A stretch of DNA of 11,851 nt, taken from NCBI GenBank assembly GCA_003731675.1, contig RCNQ01000012.1:1-11851 (forward strand), read 5' to 3'. The DNA comes from Bacteroidetes/Chlorobi group bacterium ChocPot_Mid. GTDB lineage: Bacteria > Bacteroidota > Ignavibacteria > Kapaibacteriales > UBA2268. This document shows positions 7,226 through 11,851 of the stretch, piece by piece (the stretch's first letter is position 1; each line of letters opens with the position of its first letter). Under the pieces are notes generated by a model. It saw only the letters and a program-made list of their open reading frames with translations, did not search any database and had not been told where the DNA came from. Both the position numbers and the translations under genes were made by a program.

Positions 7226-8338
7226 TCAGAAAGTCTGACCTTTCCATTTTACATCTTTTTTTAATAAAAGGAAGGGAGCGACTAATTCCATAAAAATAAA
7301 AAAGAAAATGGCAGGAATGGTCCATTTGATTATTTTGTTTTGTTTTAATATTCTTGCACTGGGAATTGTGATGAGTGAATCACCTGCAAAACGCAACAAA
7401 ATAAAAGCTAAAAGCCACCATGGATGGCAGATAAAGAGAGATATTGCTATTCCTAACCACATTGAAAATGAAGTTAGTACAAAGACAAATGCAATCCATC
7501 CCAAATCCAAAGCTCCGATAACCCATCTGTGTTTTTGCTTGAGATATTCTTTGAAGTTAGGGCAGGGTTGAGTAGTAATAGTTGATTCTTCTAAAGTCAG
7601 ATAGCGAATTTTTTTTCCGCTTTTGTGTATAGCGTGCATAAGAGCAAGGTCTTCTGTAACAGAGAAGCTTACGCTGTGGTAACCGCCAATGGCATCGAAG
7701 TCTTTTTTGCGAACAGCGAGATTATTTCCGTAACAGCTTAAAGGAATATCGAAGCCAACACCTGTTGTAGCAAGGGTATGGAGATAAGTCCATTCTACTG
7801 CTTGAATTTTGTCGAAAATTGTTTTGGTTTTAATTGCGGAATAACCTGCTGACATACCAATTTGTTCATCTTGAAATGTTTTAGCAAGGGTGGATAGCCA
7901 ATTTGGATTGACAGTGCAGTCAGCGTCAGTCATAACGATTATCTCACCTTTGGCTCTTTCGATGCCTGCCTGCAAAGCACCGGGTTTACCACGCAGATTT
8001 GGAACTTTTGTAGTGTCATCTATGTGGATTACACTTAAATTTGGTATCTGGCTTTTTAGGTCATCAAGAATTTGCCCGGTGGAATCCTCTGACCTGTCGT
8101 TTACTGCAATTATTTCGAAGCGGTCGGAGGGATAATTGCTTTGAGCGATAGAAAGAATACATTCTTTGAAGTTTGCTTCTTCATTTCTTCCCGGTACTAC
8201 AACAGAGAGGAAGTAAGGTACCTCGGGTAAATCTTTGAAGACTTTTTTTCTTCGTTCTTTGACAGCACCAATATAAGATACTGCAATCCTAAGGAAAAAT
8301 ATGAAAAAGCAAACAGCTAAAATTAAATCTATGTACAT
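7226..8338 (-). CDS. Membrane-bound family 2 glycosyltransferase
   Basis: Counting from ATG 8338 (370 residues), there is an N-terminal membrane helix (about 1-24), a cytosolic GT-A domain (about 42-275) and about three C-terminal membrane helices (roughly 282-304, 305-325, 340-359). GT2 motifs are complete: VNDRSEDST (79-87) with D81 for the nucleotide, TDADC (137-141) for UDP-sugar and metal binding, TED (228-230) with the likely catalytic base D230, and QKHRW (268-272), a match to QxxRW. This is the layout of BcsA/PgaC-like transferases that move sugars from nucleotide donors to lipid or polysaccharide acceptors. Donor and acceptor cannot be told from sequence, and no polysaccharide cluster surrounds it. 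A TTG at 8341 directly precedes the ATG and is a less likely start; no clear ribosome binding site is seen for either. It is divergent from the aminotransferase gene. Confidence 0.93.
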   Translation of the reverse strand: MYIDLILAVCFFIFFLRIAVSYIGAVKERRKKVFKDLPEVPYFLSVVVPGRNEEANFKECILSIAQSNYPSDRFEIIAVNDRSEDSTGQILDDLKSQIPNLSVIHIDDTTKVPNLRGKPGALQAGIERAKGEIIVMTDADCTVNPNWLSTLAKTFQDEQIGMSAGYSAIKTKTIFDKIQAVEWTYLHTLATTGVGFDIPLSCYGNNLAVRKKDFDAIGGYHSVSFSVTEDLALMHAIHKSGKKIRYLTLEESTITTQPCPNFKEYLKQKHRWVIGALDLGWIAFVFVLTSFSMWLGIAISLFICHPWWLLAFILLRFAGDSLITIPSARILKQNKIIKWTIPAIFFFIFMELVAPFLLLKKDVKWKGQTF

Positions 8339-8376
8339 CAATTGTATTCAAATTATTGAAAAAACCAACTGCAAAA

Positions 8377-8403
8377 ATACAAAGATAAGTGATATTTTTG
8401 TAT
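8377..8403. promoter_or_regulatory. 11-bp inverted repeat with mirrored TAnnTTTG boxes in a divergent intergenic region
   Basis: ATACAAAGATA (8377-8387) and TATTTTTGTAT (8393-8403) are inverted copies matching at 10 of 11 positions, the exception being a G opposite T, with a 5-base AGTGA spacer. Each arm contains a TAnnTTTG box reading outward: TATTTTTG on the plus strand (8393-8400) toward the aminotransferase, and TATCTTTG on the minus strand (8387-8380) toward the glycosyltransferase. This suits either a pair of divergent promoter -7 elements or an operator for a dimeric regulator. No TTTG -33 element lies at the expected distance on either side, which weakens the promoter reading. Confidence 0.4.
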
Positions 8404-8518
8404 GAGTTTTAAAATTTTATTTTTTAAATCAATATTTTTATTATTTTTGCAAGTTTAATGTAAATTGAATTGAAATAAATATTTTAAATTTAATAAATTT
8501 AGGAGTTTGAAAATAAAT

Positions 8519-9748
8519 ATGAGTATTAGTATTATTGCACAATCAATAGCAGAATCAGCTACTCTGAAATTGAATGAGAAGGCGGCACTGCTGAGGGCGA
8601 AAGGAGAGCCGATAATCCATCTTGGTGGAGGTGAACCAAAGACCGCGGCACCAGTTGACGCAATCATTCACGCAGTAGCGAATCTGAATTCGGGTGAGAC
8701 CCGATACACACCTGCTGATGGTACTCCCGAAATGAAACAAGCTGTAATCAGATATACTGAAGAGTTTTATGACCGCAAAGTAGAACCAGAGAACATCATT
8801 GTTTCCGGTGGAGCCAAGCAGGCAATTATGGTAGCTTTGCAGACAATTTTAAATCCGCAGGATGAAGTTATTTTTCCTGCACCATACTGGGTAAGTTATA
8901 CTGAAATGGTTAAACTTTGCGGAGCTGTACCAGTACCGGTATATGCAGAAGACGGGACTTTTTATCCGAGAATGAAAGATATTGAGGACCATGTAACATC
9001 ATATACCAAATGTATAATAATCAATAGTCCGAACAATCCGACAGGTGCTTTTTATTCGGAAGAATTCATTGCCGAAATAGTTGAGTATTGCGAGAAGAAA
9101 GGATTTTATCTGATTATGGATGATATTTATCATCGTTTGTTGTTTGATGGAAAGCGTCCTGTTAATTGCTACAAATACGCAAAGGATTTGACAGAAAATT
9201 CAAAGTTGATTGTTATCAACGGAGTATCAAAGCAGTATGCAATGACCGGATACAGGATTGGCTGGGCTGTTGCGGCAAAACGTCTTATTGTTCCAATGAC
9301 GAATATACAGGCACATCAGACATCAGGACCATCAGTTGTATTGCAGAAAGCGGCAGTTGGAGCCATCAATGGTGTTCAATCATCGGTTGAAAGTCTGAGA
9401 AGAACTTTGGAGAACAACAGGAATGTTATGATGCAGGAGTTGAATGGTTTTGATGGTGTACATGCCACGAAACCAGACGGAACATTTTATTGCTTTGCAG
9501 ATTTCCGATATTACACAAAATTGCATAAGATGAATTCAAAGCAGTTGGCAGATTTTATACTTGAAAAGGTAAGAGTAGCGGTTGTTCCGGGAATTGAATT
9601 CGGAATGGAAGGATATTTCCGTTTATCAACCTGCGGTTCAGTAAAAGATATCACAGAGGGTATTAAACGAATCAAATGGGCTTTAGACCCGAATTCGCCG
9701 AATGAATTATATATTGGACAAAGAAAATTAGTGAGGGATTGGGTATGA
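8519..9748 (+). CDS. PLP-dependent class I aminotransferase, aspartate aminotransferase type
   Basis: Counting from ATG 8519 (409 residues), this is a fold-type I aminotransferase, probably converting aspartate and 2-oxoglutarate to oxaloacetate and glutamate. Visible residues are W124 (APYWVSY, ring stacking), SPNNPTG at 170-176, D201 and Y204 (DDIY) for the pyridine ring and phosphate side, the Schiff-base Lys K238 in VSKQYAMTGYRIGW, and R368 (YFRLS) for the substrate carboxylate. The N-terminal block reads GGGEPK, where many relatives have GxGEPDF, so other substrates remain possible. A tail of about 19 residues follows the usual end. The ribosome binding site AGGAG (8501-8505) is 13 bases from this ATG; an in-frame TTG at 8507 is only one base from it and so is unlikely. 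The stop overlaps the PEPCK start by 4 bp, which supports the aspartate/oxaloacetate assignment. Confidence 0.92.
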   Translation: MSISIIAQSIAESATLKLNEKAALLRAKGEPIIHLGGGEPKTAAPVDAIIHAVANLNSGETRYTPADGTPEMKQAVIRYTEEFYDRKVEPENIIVSGGAKQAIMVALQTILNPQDEVIFPAPYWVSYTEMVKLCGAVPVPVYAEDGTFYPRMKDIEDHVTSYTKCIIINSPNNPTGAFYSEEFIAEIVEYCEKKGFYLIMDDIYHRLLFDGKRPVNCYKYAKDLTENSKLIVINGVSKQYAMTGYRIGWAVAAKRLIVPMTNIQAHQTSGPSVVLQKAAVGAINGVQSSVESLRRTLENNRNVMMQELNGFDGVHATKPDGTFYCFADFRYYTKLHKMNSKQLADFILEKVRVAVVPGIEFGMEGYFRLSTCGSVKDITEGIKRIKWALDPNSPNELYIGQRKLVRDWV

Positions 9749-11406
9749 CAAAATATTTAGAATTCGAAACACCGGCTATGAAGCATGCGAAGGATTTAGC
9801 CAGTGAATATGGTCTTGAAAATCATGGTTTGAAGGATTTGGATACTGTTTTTTGGAATCTTCCTGCACCAGCTTTGTATGAAGAGGCAATTTTCAGGGGA
9901 GAAGGGCATGTTGTCAATGGTGGACCTTTTTTGGTTTACACGGGCAAATGGACTGCCAGAGCGGCAAATGATAAATATATAGTAAGCGAGCATACGACAG
10001 AGGATAAAATCTGGTGGGGAGAGTACAATCGTCCGATAACAGAAGAAAAATTTCAGGGGATTTACAACCGATTGACTGCTTTTTTGCAAGGTGAAGAACT
10101 TTTTGTTCAGGATTGTTATGTAGGTGCAGACAAGAATTATGCAATGCCCATAAGAATTATCACAGACAGAGCATGGCAGAGTTTGTTTGCGAGGAATATG
10201 TTTATTCGTCCGAAATCAATGGATGAATACAAAAAGTTTGTACCTGAATTTACATTGATAGCTTCGCCTTCGTTCAAACTTGACCCGAGAATTGACGGAA
10301 CAAGAAGCGAAACGGCAATGGTAATTAATTTTGGAAAGCGTACTGCTTTAGTATGTAATTCCAGTTATGGTGGTGAAATTAAGAAGACAATGTTTACAGT
10401 TATGAATTTCTTAAAACCGCTTGAAGGAGTAATGGCAATGCATTGCTCGGCAAACGTCGGTAAAGAGAAAAATGATGTAGCTTTGTTTTTCGGATTGAGT
10501 GGAACAGGTAAAACGACACTTTCGGCAGACCCGGCAAGGAATCTTATTGGTGACGATGAACACGGTTGGAGTGACGAAGGCATTTTTAACTTCGAAAATG
10601 GATGCTATGCAAAGGTAATCAGACTATCACCAGAAGCAGAGCCAGAAATTTTTGCCGTAACTCGTCAGTTTGGGACAATCCTTGAGAATGTGATTTACGA
10701 TAAAAAGTCAAGGTTGATTGATTTAGATGATGAATCAATAACTGAGAACACAAGAGCTTCTTATCCTTTGACATTTATTCCGAATGCAGTAGATGATTTG
10801 AAATTTGATGCCCATCCTGAGAATGTGATATTTTTGACATGCGATGCACAAGGAGTAATGCCACCGATAGCACGGTTGGATATGAACAGGGCAATGTATC
10901 ATTTCATTAGTGGTTATACTTCAAAAATTGCTGGAACAGAAATTGGTTTGGGTATAGAGCCGGAAATAGCGTTCAGTGCTTGTTTCGGGGCACCGTTTAT
11001 GGTGCATCATCCGTTTTATTATGCAGATTTGCTGAGAAAGAAGATGGAAAAGCACAAAACACGTTGCTGGCTAGTGAATACCGGTTGGGTAGGTGGTAAG
11101 TTTGGTGTAGGTAAACGTATCAGCATCAGACATACACGTAATCTGCTAAATGCGGCACTTGAAGGAAAGTTGGATAATGTAGAATACCGAAAGGATAAAT
11201 TGTTCGGTTTCGAAGTACCTTTGAGCTGTCCTAATGTTCCTGAAGATGTTCTTGAACCATCAAATGCATGGGGTAACAAAAAAGAGTATTGGAACAGATA
11301 CGATGCATTGGTATCGTTGTACATTGAGAATTTCAAGAAGTACTCTGACGGAGTTCCTGACGAAGTTTTAGCCGCAGGACCGAAAAGGGTGAAAGACGTG
11401 TTGTAA
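9745..11406 (+). CDS. pckA: ATP-dependent phosphoenolpyruvate carboxykinase
   Basis: This 553-residue cytosolic enzyme converts oxaloacetate and ATP to phosphoenolpyruvate, CO2 and ADP, the committed entry to gluconeogenesis. The ATP-type signatures are intact: SSYGGEIKK (206-214) with metal/substrate Lys K213, H233 in AMHCSAN, the P-loop GLSGTGKTT (250-258) with K256, and LIGDDEHGW (268-276 region) with the metal-binding Asp pair. It is slightly longer than the roughly 530-540 residues typical of bacterial PckA. One local variation is ARAANDK (71-77) where many enzymes have GRSPKDK; the substrate-binding Arg is retained as R72. The ATG at 9745 overlaps the aminotransferase stop (ATGA, 9745-9748), with GAGGG (9733-9737) seven bases upstream as ribosome binding site. 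A TTG two codons earlier is less likely. A terminator follows the gene. Confidence 0.97.
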   Translation: MTKYLEFETPAMKHAKDLASEYGLENHGLKDLDTVFWNLPAPALYEEAIFRGEGHVVNGGPFLVYTGKWTARAANDKYIVSEHTTEDKIWWGEYNRPITEEKFQGIYNRLTAFLQGEELFVQDCYVGADKNYAMPIRIITDRAWQSLFARNMFIRPKSMDEYKKFVPEFTLIASPSFKLDPRIDGTRSETAMVINFGKRTALVCNSSYGGEIKKTMFTVMNFLKPLEGVMAMHCSANVGKEKNDVALFFGLSGTGKTTLSADPARNLIGDDEHGWSDEGIFNFENGCYAKVIRLSPEAEPEIFAVTRQFGTILENVIYDKKSRLIDLDDESITENTRASYPLTFIPNAVDDLKFDAHPENVIFLTCDAQGVMPPIARLDMNRAMYHFISGYTSKIAGTEIGLGIEPEIAFSACFGAPFMVHHPFYYADLLRKKMEKHKTRCWLVNTGWVGGKFGVGKRISIRHTRNLLNAALEGKLDNVEYRKDKLFGFEVPLSCPNVPEDVLEPSNAWGNKKEYWNRYDALVSLYIENFKKYSDGVPDEVLAAGPKRVKDVL

Positions 11407-11438
11407 ATGATTAATTGAAATATTTGAATAAATGAAAG

Positions 11439-11468
11439 CCACATCTGAAAAAGGGTGTGGTTTTTTTT
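11439..11468 (+). terminator. Rho-independent terminator after the aminotransferase-pckA operon
   Basis: CCACATC (11439-11445) pairs with GGTGTGG (11454-11460), with one T-G wobble, around an eight-base loop. Eight T residues (11461-11468) follow. The hairpin begins 32 bp past the pckA stop codon, the expected place for an operon end. Confidence 0.85.
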
Positions 11469-11586
11469 ATTTATATTAAAAGACTTATAGAGTGTTTATT
11501 GTTTATTCTTTTTCATTAATTGTTGTTAATGATTTCTTATAATAAATTGTTTATAATTAAAAAACGTCTGGAATAGCAAAAAAACT

Positions 11587-11594
11587 TAGTTTTG
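11587..11594 (+). promoter_or_regulatory. Candidate -7 promoter box for the exonuclease gene
   Basis: TAGTTTTG is an exact match to the Bacteroidota -7 consensus TAnnTTTG and lies 29 bp before the ATG at 11624, after the upstream terminator. No TTTG is present at the usual 19-21 base distance upstream, so the call is weak. The rest of the gap from 11469 to 11623 is AT-rich, and I see nothing else in it. Confidence 0.27.
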
Positions 11595-11623
11595 TAATGA
11601 TTTAAATTGTGGCATAAAGTTAA

Positions 11624-11851
11624 ATGAATTCAATTTGGGATATACCTTTTGTCGTTGTTGACGTTGAGACTACAGGTTCTGATTCGAAAAAGAACCGAAT
11701 AACGGATATTGCCTGCGTCATAGTCAAAGGTGGTGAGATAATCTCTGAGTTCGAATCGCTTGTTAATCCGCATCAATCAATTCCTCCATTTATTTCTCAC
11801 ATGACTGGTATTACTTATGATATGGTGATTAATGCACCCGAGGCAAATGAT
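11624..11851 (+). CDS. DnaQ-like 3'-5' exonuclease domain protein, partial (runs off the window end)
   Basis: An open frame starts at ATG 11624 and continues through the last base, giving the first 76 residues. They read as the beginning of a DEDD-superfamily exonuclease: a hydrophobic strand into VVVDVETTG (10-18), the ExoI motif with catalytic D13 and E15, followed by DIACVIV, a LVNP block, and IPPFISHMTGIT (53-64), the conserved segment of DNA polymerase III epsilon-like proteins. The expected activity is metal-dependent 3'-5' DNA or RNA hydrolysis. In Bacteroidota and relatives such a domain can stand alone, serve as a proofreading-type subunit, or be fused to a UvrC-type GIY-YIG nuclease; the missing C-terminal part would decide. 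No clear ribosome binding site precedes the ATG. Confidence 0.88.
   Translation, partial: MNSIWDIPFVVVDVETTGSDSKKNRITDIACVIVKGGEIISEFESLVNPHQSIPPFISHMTGITYDMVINAPEAND

Noticed and set aside
8507..8518. TTG at 8507 as start of the aminotransferase
   Set aside because: The AGGAG ribosome binding site ends one base before it, too close to be used; the ATG at 8519 begins the protein at the expected place.
11019..11444. Minus-strand 141-codon open frame opposite the end of pckA
   Set aside because: It is antisense to conserved PEPCK sequence and extends into the terminator hairpin; there is no start signal or protein-family signature.
1..11851. CRISPR array, tRNA/rRNA genes, insertion sequence or prophage genes
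   Set aside because: I found no regularly spaced repeats, cloverleaf-like sequence, transposase or phage motif, and the gene content is ordinary housekeeping and signalling.

Overview
The window is AT-rich, roughly 35-40% G+C by eye, with Lys/Asn/Ile-rich proteins. It holds ten protein genes and no RNA gene, insertion sequence or CRISPR array that I could recognise. The gene types (a DUF1573 protein, a multi-PAS HisKA_3 kinase, ATP-dependent PEPCK) and a few boxes resembling the Bacteroidota TTTG / TAnnTTTG promoter suggest a free-living bacterium of the Bacteroidota-Chlorobiota-Ignavibacteriota side of the tree. That placement is inference; no phylogenetic marker is complete here. It looks like ordinary chromosome, not a mobile or defence island.

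Left block, all on the minus strand. Read in transcription order it runs: an OsmC-type peroxiredoxin (6066-5665) followed by a strong hairpin terminator; a two-TM potassium-channel-like protein with a cytosolic RCK/TrkA domain (5473-4424); a two-TM, four-PAS histidine kinase (about 4256-1725) overlapping its NarL/LuxR-type response regulator by 4 bp (1728-1099); and an exported DUF1573 protein (1010-6). The kinase and regulator form a clear two-component pair. Whether the channel and the DUF1573 gene share their transcript is unclear, because gaps of 149-167 bp and 88 bp separate them.

Middle block. A gene for the cell-wall lytic transglycosylase MltG (6166-7203, plus) is divergent from osmC and convergent with a membrane family-2 glycosyltransferase (8338-7226, minus). 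Only 22 bp separate the two stop codons.

Right block, plus strand. A class I aspartate-type aminotransferase (8519-9748) overlaps the ATP-dependent PEP carboxykinase gene (9745-11406) by 4 bp, and a hairpin terminator follows. Together they would link aspartate to oxaloacetate to phosphoenolpyruvate, the entry to gluconeogenesis. The window ends inside a DnaQ-like 3'-5' exonuclease gene (from 11624).

I see no novel multi-gene system. The points most worth a second look are: a filter reading TIGYME in the channel, where TxGYG(D/E) is usual; a near-perfect 11-bp inverted repeat between the divergent glycosyltransferase and aminotransferase genes, with a TAnnTTTG box in each arm; small palindromes beside candidate promoters of the channel and kinase genes; a compositionally distinct 50-bp patch between those genes; and the translationally coupled aminotransferase-PEPCK pair. 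No gene-free stretch exceeds 300 bp.
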